Positions 7,864 to 16,017 of a stretch of 64,000 bases of DNA are shown here, in pieces (the first letter of the stretch is position 1; every line of letters begins with the position of its first letter). The notes under the pieces are model-generated. The model was not told the DNA's origin and ran no database searches. It was given only the letters and a program-made list of their open reading frames with translations. The position numbers were made by a program, and so were the translations under genes. Location: the IMG/VR virus record IMGVR_UViG_3300033149_004116, positions 1 through 64,000 of that record; one strand, written 5' to 3'. Source of the stretch: a virus.

Positions 7864-8334
7864 TTATTTTTCCTCCCTTGCTTCCCAACAGTTATCCAAG
7901 TCTTGATTTGCACTCACACATCTATATCTTGGAGCGTCATACCATCTACAAGTTTTGCACGAATTTTCAATATGTTCGCTCCTCAACATCCTTTTTAGGA
8001 CTTTTATTTCTAGTGATGGTCTTCGTAGGAGATCAAAATAATCGTTTTCAAAAAGTTCAATATCTATTTCTCCATATATATATTTATGGACTTTTTCATC
8101 ATCTAATTGTGCTTGTTCGCCACGCGCTGTAATAGAAAAATCAAATGCTCTGCCAATTTTTGATAGCACGTTTATGTTATCATCTAAATCAACGTCCCGA
8201 ACGGTGAGTTTTCTTTTCGAGTAATATTCTTGCTTCCAATCTATTTTTGCATTATATCCAAATATGGAAGTAACCAATCGGCTCAAAAGCTCGACCTTCT
8301 CCGCATCGCCAAGTTCTTTTCGCTCCCGAAACAT
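7864..8334 (-). CDS. Protein with C-terminal zinc motif
   Basis: The last 30 residues carry CKTCRWYD, then C, then C, a four-Cys site also seen in the gene at 8661-8918. I start at the ATG at 8334. The 26 residues upstream are the translation of an AT-rich promoter whose TATA box ends about 22 nt before this ATG, so the mRNA would be near leaderless. The N-terminal 120 residues have no recognised family. Confidence 0.6.
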   Translation of the reverse strand: MFRERKELGDAEKVELLSRLVTSIFGYNAKIDWKQEYYSKRKLTVRDVDLDDNINVLSKIGRAFDFSITARGEQAQLDDEKVHKYIYGEIDIELFENDYFDLLRRPSLEIKVLKRMLRSEHIENSCKTCRWYDAPRYRCVSANQDLDNCWEAREEK

Positions 8335-8355
8335 TTCAAGATTAGGTAGGAGAAG

Positions 8356-8367
8356 ATTATATATAAA
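8356..8367 (-). promoter_or_regulatory. TATA box for a near-leaderless transcript
   Basis: The minus strand reads TTTATATATAAT, centred about 28 nt before the ATG at 8334. Confidence 0.5.
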
Positions 8368-8433
8368 GATTTTGGTGTTATTGTTTTTTAAACAAAAAAC
8401 TTTGTCTGACACAACCTCGTTCTTAATTGGGAA

Positions 8434-8637
8434 TTAAAAGAAAATTTGTCAGGTCGGGGTTCCGAACCGTCATTCTTTCCATCTTATCTCTCTTATATTC
8501 TCACTTATTACGGTCGAATCTTGTCCCGCCAACGACCTACTCGTGAAGTCCCATGCTTCAACCAGCCTACCCCCGACACTTGTGCTGGTGCGGTTCTGCG
8601 TTTCCACCATATGCCCTCGGGGAATACGATGGAACAC
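8434..8637 (-). ncRNA. Putative structured noncoding RNA 1
   Basis: No ORF fits this interval, yet a TATA box (8657-8666) would start a transcript near 8637, and a T-rich stretch on the minus strand (8433-8446) would end it. Four to five hairpins line up: arms 8602-8606/8630-8634, 8561-8566/8584-8589, 8544-8548/8556-8560 with a seven-base loop, 8512-8516/8533-8537 and 8458-8461/8465-8468. GC content is far above the flanks. I could not match it to RNase P, SRP, tRNA or C/D RNA motifs. Confidence 0.55.
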
Positions 8638-8656
8638 ATAATTCTATTATATGCTT

Positions 8657-8666
8657 ATATTTAAAT
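8657..8666 (-). promoter_or_regulatory. TATA box of ncRNA 1
   Basis: The minus strand reads TAATATTTAAATATAAGC, with the box about 25 nt before the predicted RNA start. It overlaps the 3' end of the Cys-rich gene. Confidence 0.5.
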
Positions 8667-8918
8667 ATTACGGTTTCTGGGCTTTTCCCGTTTTGGGGCG
8701 AAGTGCTTACAATATCTCCATACTTCGCCAATTCGACGCATTTTGTGTCCACGAATATCACCAGTATAGCCAGAGATGTCTTCGCCAGCTTTGTCAGAAA
8801 TACACCAACCGACTGACCGATTGTAAGTGAATGACAGGGAAAACATATATCTAGGACTTCTCGTCTTAACTCCAGCATCCAACCAGAATCTGCAATCTTT
8901 ACATCTGACTTTGGGCAT
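8661..8918 (-). CDS. Cys-rich small protein
   Basis: An 85-residue protein beginning with CKDCRFWLD, with later single Cys residues (WCISDK, YCKHF). The C-x2-C-R-W/F-(Y)-D start resembles the C-terminal motif of the protein at 7864-8334, suggesting a shared zinc-binding module. GGAGTAATGTGTA precedes the ATG. The structured RNA at 8941-9055 could be its leader. Confidence 0.55.
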   Translation of the reverse strand: MPKVRCKDCRFWLDAGVKTRSPRYMFSLSFTYNRSVGWCISDKAGEDISGYTGDIRGHKMRRIGEVWRYCKHFAPKREKPRNRNI

Positions 8919-8940
8919 TACACATTACTCCATCTTTCAT

Positions 8941-9055
8941 AAAAAGGAGGCGGTAGCGAACCGCCCATATTAACTTGCGGGACAACCCGCATATTCACGA
9001 CCTCGCGACCTTGCAAATCCTTCCGAGGTTCTCCCCTTGGACTTGGAGAGACATC
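8941..9055 (-). ncRNA. Putative structured noncoding RNA 2 or structured leader
   Basis: A TATA box at 9077-9084 would start RNA near 9055. Read leftward, hairpins follow at about 9031-9050, 9001-9005/9024-9028 and 8976-8981/8986-8991. A last six-bp stem (8949-8954/8960-8965) is followed at once by a run of T on the minus strand (8941-8945), which looks like a terminator. Either this is a free RNA of about 115 nt, or it controls the Cys-rich gene downstream. Confidence 0.55.
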
Positions 9056-9076
9056 ATCAATTAATCGAAAGGAAAT

Positions 9077-9084
9077 ATTTAAAT
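9077..9084 (-). promoter_or_regulatory. TATA box of ncRNA 2
   Basis: The minus strand reads CGAAACATTTAAATATTTCC, with a purine-rich BRE-like stretch ahead of the box. Confidence 0.5.
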
Positions 9085-9090
9085 GTTTCG

Positions 9091-9327
9091 TTATTCATTT
9101 TCGTCCTCCCGTCCTCTGAAAGAGACGAAGTGTTTGGTTTTTATGTCAAGTTGACCGACTTCTTCCCAATCTTGAGAGGGAGGCAAATCGGCATCTATAC
9201 AAGCGAGATAGTATTGTTTCAGCGAAGCTCCCTTCTTTCCGATCGTTATGAGTATCTCGCTTGATTGAGTGATAGTCAGTCTTATCGGAATATCGAGGTT
9301 GTTTCTCGCCCTAACCCTGAAACTCAC
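9091..9327 (-). CDS. Hypothetical protein
   Basis: I start at the GTG at 9327, just after the MCM-like gene's stop and behind GAGGTG. The 78-residue product has a beta-rich first half and an acidic tail. No family is recognised; coupling suggests a replication-linked role. Confidence 0.45.
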   Translation of the reverse strand: MSFRVRARNNLDIPIRLTITQSSEILITIGKKGASLKQYYLACIDADLPPSQDWEEVGQLDIKTKHFVSFRGREDENE

Positions 9328-9331
9328 CTTG

Positions 9332-10492
9332 TTACACCTCAACATACATTGGTTTATTCCCAATTTTTTTCAATCTATCCTCCGAAATTAACTCTTTTAA
9401 TTTACGATAGAATGTCGCCCGAGACATAATCTTGTATTCCTCTATTGTTCTTTCAAGCTCTGAAACCTTCCACTTATCTCTTCCAGATATTATCTCATAC
9501 AGCCTTTCCTTTAAATCTGAATTGATCAAGTTTCTATTTGCCGAAGTATATATTATTTCTCGCTTATTTATTATCGACTCCCAGAGAGTTATACTTTTAT
9601 CAATATCTACATCTTCCGCGCGAACCGTTAAACCTCCCCTCTCGTTCTTATTCTCTCTCCTTGAGACATTAAGACATACAACCGTATTAACCAAACGAAG
9701 GAGAGTTTCAAAATCGCGCGGAATCAATAAAACAGGTCTTTTCCCCCTCAAATTTTTGTTGTGCAGTTTGAATGTATCTCTCAGTCTATTTTTTTGTTTT
9801 TCCGCGAGAACTACTCTCTTTATTTTATCCATAATCCATTTAATATTCCTCAATTCGGATTTGATTCCTCCCAAATCAAAGTTTTTATCAGAAGAAAAAA
9901 ATGACATTTTATCTATTATTTTTTCATTTAGAGAAGTGTTGACTATTGTTGGAAGCATTATATCAAATCTTGATAAATCTCCCTCGCTCTGATTTATTTG
10001 AAGTCTCAAATTTTTACTGTTCAAGAACCAATCTCCCTTGGGATTTATCGCCACCATCATAACTGTCTTGGGCTTTATTGCTTTCACAAATCCCCATTTG
10101 GAGATTGTAATTGTATCATTATCTAGGAATTGTCTCAAGTATGGAATTTTGACTTTGGCATATTCGGGAATAAACATCGCTCCACTCTTACACATATCTA
10201 TTATTCCAGGTTGTATCCCATTTTTGGTCGCTATTCCCACAAAGCTCGCTTTTGTTGAATCGTCAATCCAAACATATTTTGGAGAAATTTCCGCCAATAA
10301 ATGTAAAGCAGAAGTTTTAGCCGATGATATGTCTCCACAAAAAATTGTGTGAATACTTGATCTCTTTTCGAGTCCATTAATTGGGATTTTCGGGGCATAA
10401 GCAGACATCAAACTACATATTAATAATTCCCAATTTTCTTCCCCAATCGTGATACTTCTATTCAATTTTTGAGTTATATTTTCAATAATCAT
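9332..10492 (-). CDS. mcm: MCM-like AAA+ ATPase (short, helicase core)
   Basis: MCM is the archaeal replicative helicase. Walker A is GDISSAKTS at about residues 53-61, as in the MCM form GDPxxAKS, and the arginine-finger motif LSRFD is at about 173-177. The Walker B region reads MFIPEYAKV: the catalytic Glu is kept but the usual preceding Asp is replaced by Pro. At about 386 residues it lacks the N-terminal hexamer and zinc domain of cellular MCM. It ends with a likely winged helix (SRATFYRKLKEL). The start is set at 10492 behind GGAGGGG. Confidence 0.8.
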   Translation of the reverse strand: MIIENITQKLNRSITIGEENWELLICSLMSAYAPKIPINGLEKRSSIHTIFCGDISSAKTSALHLLAEISPKYVWIDDSTKASFVGIATKNGIQPGIIDMCKSGAMFIPEYAKVKIPYLRQFLDNDTITISKWGFVKAIKPKTVMMVAINPKGDWFLNSKNLRLQINQSEGDLSRFDIMLPTIVNTSLNEKIIDKMSFFSSDKNFDLGGIKSELRNIKWIMDKIKRVVLAEKQKNRLRDTFKLHNKNLRGKRPVLLIPRDFETLLRLVNTVVCLNVSRRENKNERGGLTVRAEDVDIDKSITLWESIINKREIIYTSANRNLINSDLKERLYEIISGRDKWKVSELERTIEEYKIMSRATFYRKLKELISEDRLKKIGNKPMYVEV

Positions 10493-10496
10493 TTTC

Positions 10497-10751
10497 TCAT
10501 TTTCCCCTCCACCCATTAAAAACATCAGAAATTAATATCGGCTTATTTAATATTCTTGCTTTATTTTTATGTCCCTCTATTTTTTCGGCGTTATTGGGGA
10601 ACTTCAATCTCAATATTATCTGTCTCCCTGTTTGTTTACTAAATCTCTCCGCCTCAGTTATTGCCTCCCATCCTCTAATGGGAGGATTTATTCTTCCATT
10701 CTTGAGATATTTTAAGAATTTAGATATTGATGTTACGTGATAAACAATCAT
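10497..10751 (-). CDS. Possible ADP-ribosyltransferase-like small protein
   Basis: The 84 residues begin IVYHVTSISKFLKYLKNGRI, which resembles the H-x-T/S entry strand plus helix (H-G-T..I..G) of ADP-ribosyltransferase-fold proteins, but it is far too short for a complete ART. It may be a minimal relative or a different fold. The start at 10751 follows GGTGA. Compare the larger protein at 23544-24125. Confidence 0.35.
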   Translation of the reverse strand: MIVYHVTSISKFLKYLKNGRINPPIRGWEAITEAERFSKQTGRQIILRLKFPNNAEKIEGHKNKARILNKPILISDVFNGWRGK

Positions 10752-10770
10752 TTTCTTCACCGTCCACTAT

Positions 10771-11130
10771 TCACCTAGCCATCCTATTCTCCCACAATCT
10801 TCTAATTTCCCCCTCGTTATCGTATAACAGTTCCAACCCATGTAATCCTCTTCTTACAAGATCCAGAAATCCAAAGTCAATTTCATCATTATGATAGTAT
10901 TTTTGAATTTCTTCCTCGACTCTCTCAATTATTCTTTTTATATCTCTCTTTAAGAGGAACATATGATCTGTTTTCCAATATAAATCGCTTCCAAACTTGA
11001 ATTGTAGATGATCGTATTCCTCCCATTTCTCTATTATTTCCTTAAGGTCTTCTGGTATGTTATTGAAGAGTTTAATTACTCTATCCATATATTTTTCAAA
11101 ATCTCTCTCTAACAAACTAGGATGCCCCAT
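10771..11130 (-). CDS. Hypothetical helical protein
   Basis: A 119-residue, strongly charged and helical protein (RVIKLFNNIPEDLKEIIEKWEEY and similar runs), perhaps a coiled-coil bundle. It is in the operon ahead of the MCM-like gene. No family is recognised. Confidence 0.5.
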   Translation of the reverse strand: MGHPSLLERDFEKYMDRVIKLFNNIPEDLKEIIEKWEEYDHLQFKFGSDLYWKTDHMFLLKRDIKRIIERVEEEIQKYYHNDEIDFGFLDLVRRGLHGLELLYDNEGEIRRLWENRMAR

Positions 11131-11135
11131 TACAC

Positions 11136-11363
11136 TCAGAAAAAAGATTCCATATAATTCACTACATTCTTTTTTTGAACCAATTCATCATTATTCCCTT
11201 CGAACAAACATCTATCCGACTCTGTGATCTTCTGCCAAGTTTCCTCTAAATTCGTATAAGGAACTCTCTCTGAGATATTCGAACATTTCGATGCCATCAA
11301 GTTCTGATCAATACAGAAACTACAAATTCCCTGTCTGCAATTTTTACCTTTAACATACTTCAT
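11136..11363 (-). CDS. Small Cys-rich protein
   Basis: A 75-residue protein with Cys residues arranged C-x4-C-x2-C-x10-C in its first 27 residues (CRQGICSFC then C), possibly a zinc or Fe-S site. It overlaps the upstream gene by 14 nt. Confidence 0.5.
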   Translation of the reverse strand: MKYVKGKNCRQGICSFCIDQNLMASKCSNISERVPYTNLEETWQKITESDRCLFEGNNDELVQKKNVVNYMESFF

Positions 11364-11892
11364 TAAGAAGCAAGCATCTAACCAATATCGTATACCAATC
11401 TTGGCTAGAATAATTTACAGTCATAGTATCGAAAGCGACTGTTATGTAATCAGAACAATTATGTTGCATAGAAAATTTCCACATTACCCCAATAACTATT
11501 TTGGAAACATTTCCGATATCAACTTTTCTCTTCTTTACAAGGTCATAAAAATACTTATATCCTGTCAAACCTATCGGTAAAGATTTAGCATTGGGATAGT
11601 ATTTCTCAATTAATTCTTCAGCATCCTTATCGAAATACAACCCTTCTACTTTATGTTTTCGTGCATATTCTCCCTGCGCTTTTTTCCTACCCTGTTCTTC
11701 CCAATCCGAATACGAATCACTGACGTAAATTACATCATCTTCTATATTATTTACTCGGATAGACAATACCCCATACACCAATGAAGATTCTAAAACCTTT
11801 AGAACATCATCCAACATCTTTTGTCTATTTTGATAATCCACGATATGTGGATCGGCTGTGCAATCTACCGTTTCATATAAAATTTTAACCAT
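11350..11892 (-). CDS. Hypothetical protein
   Basis: About 180 residues with mixed alpha/beta pattern and no recognised motif. The start is placed at the second ATG of ATGATG (11892), behind TTAGGAGGAGAT; the longer reading overlaps the preceding gene. Confidence 0.5.
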   Translation of the reverse strand: MVKILYETVDCTADPHIVDYQNRQKMLDDVLKVLESSLVYGVLSIRVNNIEDDVIYVSDSYSDWEEQGRKKAQGEYARKHKVEGLYFDKDAEELIEKYYPNAKSLPIGLTGYKYFYDLVKKRKVDIGNVSKIVIGVMWKFSMQHNCSDYITVAFDTMTVNYSSQDWYTILVRCLLLNEVC

Positions 11893-12271
11893 CATATCTC
11901 CTCCTAATTGATAATGTTTCTTCGAGATATCGAGCAATTTTTTCAATCACTTCCTTCTCATCATATAACGCCCACCAATCTACACAAGCATTATCATTAT
12001 ATTCGCTTACCCCCGCGAGTTGATAATCCAATTCCGAATCATAGAATATTTCCAGAATTTTCTTTGCTATCTTTATGTATATATCTTGCGAGTCTTTCGT
12101 TTCAATCGATTCTTTATCTAGTTCGCCCTTCCAACAGACATAAGAGAACTCTTCGCTCTCCCTTCCCTCATATTTCTGATAAAAACTGCAATTCTTGCAA
12201 TCTCCCTCAGCATCAAAATTGGCGCAAGTTCCAACGCTCCCATCTTTGTCTATAAAACAGACAATCCTCAT
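11885..12271 (-). CDS. Protein with N-terminal Cys cluster
   Basis: A 128-residue protein. Its first 48 residues hold five Cys (CFID, CANF, CKNC, VCWK), probably a metal site, followed by a helical acidic part. It is one of many Cys-cluster proteins in this array. Confidence 0.5.
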   Translation of the reverse strand: MRIVCFIDKDGSVGTCANFDAEGDCKNCSFYQKYEGRESEEFSYVCWKGELDKESIETKDSQDIYIKIAKKILEIFYDSELDYQLAGVSEYNDNACVDWWALYDEKEVIEKIARYLEETLSIRRRYDG

Positions 12272-12283
12272 TATGACCTCTCC

Positions 12284-13258
12284 TTACCCTCCTTGATTTC
12301 CCCTCAAAAACGATTTAACGACAGGCTTTATAAATCTTCCCCTCTCTGAGATTCTTTCATATTCAACTTTTAATTTTATTGGCGGATATGTTGTAGTATA
12401 ATTATCATCTAAATCTAAATTAATCTTGGGAGTTATGTATTTTTTAAGTATAAGTTTAAGCCATTCTAAATCTTTATGCGAGAATCCCGATCCGACTTTG
12501 CCACGATATTCCCCATTTTTCGCTACCAACAAAGCCCCGAATAGTCCCGCGCGTCTTCCCTTCCCCTCCGTGAAACCTATTATATCAACAATATCTTCGT
12601 GTTTCAACTTAACCTTAAGCCAATCATAATTTCGATCATCTTCAGAATATTTTGAGTTTATTTCTTTCAGAACTATCCCCTCCCAATCATTATTTATTAC
12701 TTTTTCCCACATTTGATTTAAATCTTGATTGTGAGGAACATATTTAACATACTTCCATCCTGATTTTTCTATCAGCTTTTGTAACAACTCTTTTCTTTTG
12801 ATATAAGGCAAATTCTCTGTTGATTTATCATTCAAATAAAGTAAATCAAATGCCATAAAACAGATTGGAAGTTCTCGTTTGAGCTTTGTTATTTTTCTAA
12901 GTTCTTGAGTCGAACACCTTCGCTGTGAACTTGTAAAGCAATCTTTACCATTCCTAAAAACTACGGCTTCCCCATCCATCGCGAATCCCCCAATATTTTT
13001 TGTTTCGTGAAGTTCCAAGAGTCTTTTTGTATAATCTTTTTGGTGTCTATTGTAAATTTTAAATTCTCCGTTTCGTGTATCAATTAATACTCTCGTTCCA
13101 TTATATTTTCTTTCAGCCACATATCTATTCTCGAACTTAAACAAATCTTGAGGATATGTCTCTTCGCAGAGCATCGGAGATATCATTTTGATTCTCTCTC
13201 CAGTTTTGAGTGTCATTTTAAAATATCTACTAGGTTCTATTATACTCATTTCTATCAT
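12284..13258 (-). CDS. lig: ATP-dependent DNA ligase
   Basis: The enzyme seals nicks using ATP. The active-site motif KYNG has the adenylated Lys51 (ERKYNGTR). MDGEAV, FMAFDLLYL, EGIVLKE and the motif V region WLKVKL follow in family order, with an OB-fold C terminus ending in RFIKPVVK. Its 324 residues match small viral ligases, which lack the archaeal N-terminal DNA-binding domain. Its start overlaps the end of the gene at 13255. It probably joins lagging-strand fragments with the clamp. Confidence 0.92.
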   Translation of the reverse strand: MIEMSIIEPSRYFKMTLKTGERIKMISPMLCEETYPQDLFKFENRYVAERKYNGTRVLIDTRNGEFKIYNRHQKDYTKRLLELHETKNIGGFAMDGEAVVFRNGKDCFTSSQRRCSTQELRKITKLKRELPICFMAFDLLYLNDKSTENLPYIKRKELLQKLIEKSGWKYVKYVPHNQDLNQMWEKVINNDWEGIVLKEINSKYSEDDRNYDWLKVKLKHEDIVDIIGFTEGKGRRAGLFGALLVAKNGEYRGKVGSGFSHKDLEWLKLILKKYITPKINLDLDDNYTTTYPPIKLKVEYERISERGRFIKPVVKSFLRGNQGG

Positions 13259-13914
13259 TCCAATTTAAAATCATCCATTCCATAATTAAAAGCGTTCTGA
13301 CATATTTTTGTAGCATCAATCCAATGCTGTATTTCCCCGTCGCTTGATATAATTATCTTATCTTTGAGATAGTGTTTTGCTATCACCAAGAAGACTTGAA
13401 CTGCAAGATCATACGGTTTAAAATTCGTTTTACAGCAATCAAAATATTTTCCCACCAATTCAGGTTCATTATACGCGATAGTCCCATCGACTTTTCTGTA
13501 ATTAATTTTTCCTATTTTATGAGCATACTTCTCGGACAAAATTCGGGGGAAATTAAAAGTTTCATAACTACAATCACCATCGCACGTTCTTTGATTTAAC
13601 ACCACTCCAGCAAACCAATTATCACATATTGTTCCTTCAGAACTTGGAGCAGTTCCAAACTTCACGTTCTTTGATGGCCACGCCAATCCTATATGTTTAT
13701 TCTTTTGATGCCCACAGTTTCTTCGACCATTAAACCATACAGTATTTTCATTTATTTCTGGTTCATTCTCTCCAAATCCATCTGCAAGAGGAATATCCAA
13801 AACTTTAAAGAGAGGCAATAATTTTTTAAAGTCCGCCACTATTTTATTAAATATTATTGGGTCAATTTCTCTCTCCCTGTACCAATAATGCGAAAATCCC
13901 ACGCCGATCACCAC
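13255..13914 (-). CDS. Conserved-looking virus protein of unknown function
   Basis: A 219-residue protein starting IGVGFSHYWYRERE, with later segments ADGFGENEPEI and VWFNGRRNCGH and Cys residues near the middle (CDGDCS) and after (DCC). These patterns look like a family widespread in viruses but I cannot assign a function. It is translationally coupled to the ligase. Confidence 0.55.
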   Translation of the reverse strand: MVIGVGFSHYWYREREIDPIIFNKIVADFKKLLPLFKVLDIPLADGFGENEPEINENTVWFNGRRNCGHQKNKHIGLAWPSKNVKFGTAPSSEGTICDNWFAGVVLNQRTCDGDCSYETFNFPRILSEKYAHKIGKINYRKVDGTIAYNEPELVGKYFDCCKTNFKPYDLAVQVFLVIAKHYLKDKIIISSDGEIQHWIDATKICQNAFNYGMDDFKLE

Positions 13915-13945
13915 TCACAGGTCTATGAGATAAGTATAACCCATA

Positions 13946-14092
13946 TCACTCACTTACTTCAAGTTTCCAATACATATTTATTGTATCCTTAACTGTGAAT
14001 CCTTTTGCTATCATATATATGATACTTCCGATTTCGTTTATAATATCTGTTTTTGTTCCACAAACGGTTAATTTGTATTGTTTTTCTTTCAA
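13946..14092 (-). CDS. Hypothetical 48-residue protein (TTG start)
   Basis: An open frame starts at TTG 14092 behind GGAGGAACGTAAG and ends at TGA 13946. The product (KEKQYKLTVCGTKTDIINEI) is beta-strand then helix. The strong ribosome binding site supports it. Confidence 0.5.
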   Translation of the reverse strand: MKEKQYKLTVCGTKTDIINEIGSIIYMIAKGFTVKDTINMYWKLEVSE

Positions 14093-14093
14093 C

Positions 14094-14399
14094 TTACGTT
14101 CCTCCTTTGGGAGAAAACTTCGAGCAACTATTTCCGTGCGTTACCCATATTTCCACTATTTTTGGATATTTTTTCTTCAATCTTTTTATAGTATCACACT
14201 CATAAAACATACAGTTTTCACATCGAATAAAATGTTTATGTTCCCCCAGCTCTATCTCCAACAAGGAGGAAACTATCCATCCCTCCTTATCCATGCCTGC
14301 AAGTTTAACAAGCGGTTCTACCTCTGGATATATTTTATTAATTTCTCTAATTATTTTCTCCTTTATCATGCATTTTATATCCATATTTTCATCACTCAT
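14094..14399 (-). CDS. Protein with C-terminal Cys cluster
   Basis: A 101-residue protein with a helical N terminus and a C-terminal CENCMFYEC plus a late Cys (NSCSKF). This C-x2-C-x3-5-C arrangement recurs in several proteins of the window and probably binds zinc. Confidence 0.5.
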   Translation of the reverse strand: MSDENMDIKCMIKEKIIREINKIYPEVEPLVKLAGMDKEGWIVSSLLEIELGEHKHFIRCENCMFYECDTIKRLKKKYPKIVEIWVTHGNSCSKFSPKGGT

Positions 14400-14401
14400 T
14401 T

Positions 14402-14728
14402 TTACTTCCTCAATATTTCTATAGCTTCTGGAGCATTTAATATCATTCTTTTCAACTCTTCTTGGGGAACTTCATAATCCAACATTCTTTGCCCAAATCC
14501 ACAAACTATTTCACAACCACATTTAGGACAACGATAACGATCCCCGCGCACTATAAAATCAATATTTGAAGTATCTATATCCATCATCCTATCCACGTTT
14601 ATGATATTTATTCCGTTTTTCACTTCAGATATTGGTTCCTCATCTGGTCTTTCATAGGGATGGTACACAACCACCCCATTTCTCTCACATCTCATCTCCC
14701 GCCCACATCGAATACACACGGGTCGCAT
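14402..14728 (-). CDS. Zinc-ribbon protein
   Basis: A 108-residue protein with CIRCGREMRC at the N terminus and CPKCGCEIVC near residue 73, so one or two zinc sites. GGAGGAGAAATTAAA precedes the ATG. Likely nucleic-acid or protein binding; function is unknown. Confidence 0.6.
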   Translation of the reverse strand: MRPVCIRCGREMRCERNGVVVYHPYERPDEEPISEVKNGINIINVDRMMDIDTSNIDFIVRGDRYRCPKCGCEIVCGFGQRMLDYEVPQEELKRMILNAPEAIEILRK

Positions 14729-14811
14729 TTTAATTTCTCCTCCTTTTTAATCTTTCCCATAAAATCGTCTAATCCATCCATTTCGTAAAGCTCGAAGATC
14801 AAGATACATTT

Positions 14812-15024
14812 TTATTTTTTGTTTCCTCCCCCATTTGGAGTAGCAAGCCACTTATTAACATCATCTAAGGACAAAAGAAGACCTCTTCTTATTCCCTCAA
14901 CTGTGCGCCATTCGTCTTTAGAGCCAGATTTAATATTAAAATCATTTAGTATTGAACACCACATAGAATTTATTCTCCTTTTAACTTCTATTGCAATTCT
15001 ATCCTCATATGGAGCTATTTGCAT
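14812..15024 (-). CDS. Hypothetical protein
   Basis: A 70-residue protein starting at the ATG at 15024 behind GAGGGGGGAT. The longer reading from 15165 is rejected because that stretch encodes a zinc ribbon in another frame. The middle part (WRTVEGIRRGLLLSLDDVNKW) is amphipathic helical. Confidence 0.5.
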   Translation of the reverse strand: MQIAPYEDRIAIEVKRRINSMWCSILNDFNIKSGSKDEWRTVEGIRRGLLLSLDDVNKWLATPNGGGNKK

Positions 15025-15025
15025 T

Positions 15026-15163
15026 TTATCCCCCCTCAATATATTTAACTCGCGTTCCGCATAATGCACAAATGTAACACCATCCTTTATCTTTATACCA
15101 CCAAGGTCCATCCATATATCTCCCACATTCTGGGCATTTAATTTTTTCCGTTCCTCCCCACAC
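15026..15163 (-). CDS. Mini zinc-ribbon protein (GTG start)
   Basis: The 45-residue frame from GTG 15163 encodes CPECGRYMDG and CALCGTRVKY, a classic zinc ribbon. GGGGGGTAG, which includes the stop of the upstream gene, acts as ribosome binding site. It ends just before the next ATG. Confidence 0.6.
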   Translation of the reverse strand: MWGGTEKIKCPECGRYMDGPWWYKDKGWCYICALCGTRVKYIEGG

Positions 15164-15168
15164 AAAAT

Positions 15169-15813
15169 CTACCCCCCAATTCCCAGAACTTTTGTTATGC
15201 TTGGAAGTGTTTTGATTGTTATTGCCTTTTCCTCCTCCTCTTTTATCTCCATAACGTTTTGATACTGTATTCTGCCCCTTGTAGTTATCAATCTCCACAA
15301 TACTCCATTTCCTATTTTCAGAGGCTGAAGTATTGCAAAATATTCTTTGTATCCTTTTCTCCAAGTAAACCCATCAACAAAATAACACACATCCTTCTCG
15401 AAGCACTTTTCAGCCTCCTCAATAAGTTCTCTGATAACCTCATCATCGTTACTGAAAACCTCATATATACCTTCGGGGAGCATTAATTGAACATAATTTG
15501 CAGGGAACATATTGTCTTGATTAAATAAAACAATCTTTGTTTTAGTTTTAGGCTTGACCAATATTTCTGATCCGTCTTCTTGGACAAGATAATCTCTCAC
15601 ATTTTTTGGAGCAATTTTATTCCCCTCAACGTCCACAGTTACCCAACGAAACTTATCAAATATCTGTCCAAAATTGGTTTCTCTCTTCTTAAATACTTCC
15701 CTTCCCTTCTCGTCTCTTTTAATTATTGTAGGTTCGTTCACCTCTACTTTTATCTTTTTTACCGATACCCCTACAACTTTTCCATTACTTAGTTGAATTG
15801 AAAGAGTTGTCAT
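15169..15813 (-). CDS. Hypothetical protein, 214 residues
   Basis: A beta-rich N-terminal half (TTLSIQLSNGKVVGVSVKKI) is followed by an acidic helical segment (DDEVIRELIEEAEKCFEKD) and a further beta region. The start at 15813 follows GGGAGTGG. I do not recognise the family; its size makes it one of the larger products of this array. Confidence 0.5.
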   Translation of the reverse strand: MTTLSIQLSNGKVVGVSVKKIKVEVNEPTIIKRDEKGREVFKKRETNFGQIFDKFRWVTVDVEGNKIAPKNVRDYLVQEDGSEILVKPKTKTKIVLFNQDNMFPANYVQLMLPEGIYEVFSNDDEVIRELIEEAEKCFEKDVCYFVDGFTWRKGYKEYFAILQPLKIGNGVLWRLITTRGRIQYQNVMEIKEEEEKAITIKTLPSITKVLGIGG

Positions 15814-15815
15814 TT

Positions 15816-16001
15816 TTACCACTCCCTCGCGTCTTTATAAGCATAAGATAATAATAGACTTCCTGATATTATCGGCACTATTCCTATTATTCCGCCCGAT
15901 CTTGAAAAAATGATAACTACGGCTCCCCCCAAGATTGTCATAATTCCAAATATAAATGAGAGCTTCATACGAAGCCATTTTAAAAACTTTATAGTTTTCA
16001 T
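15816..16001 (-). CDS. Small membrane protein, two TM segments
   Basis: A 61-residue protein with a basic N terminus, then hydrophobic segments around FIFGIMTILGGAVVIIF and GIIGIVPIISGSLLLSYA. The orientation and function are unknown. Confidence 0.55.
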   Translation of the reverse strand: MKTIKFLKWLRMKLSFIFGIMTILGGAVVIIFSRSGGIIGIVPIISGSLLLSYAYKDAREW

Positions 16002-16017
16002 CCAATTTCCTCCTCCT

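Noticed and set aside
8544-8560. A 5-bp stem with a seven-base loop reading CATGGGA, like a tRNA-Pro anticodon arm
   Set aside because: There is no U33, and no D, T or acceptor arms fit around it; it is treated as a stem of the putative noncoding RNA.
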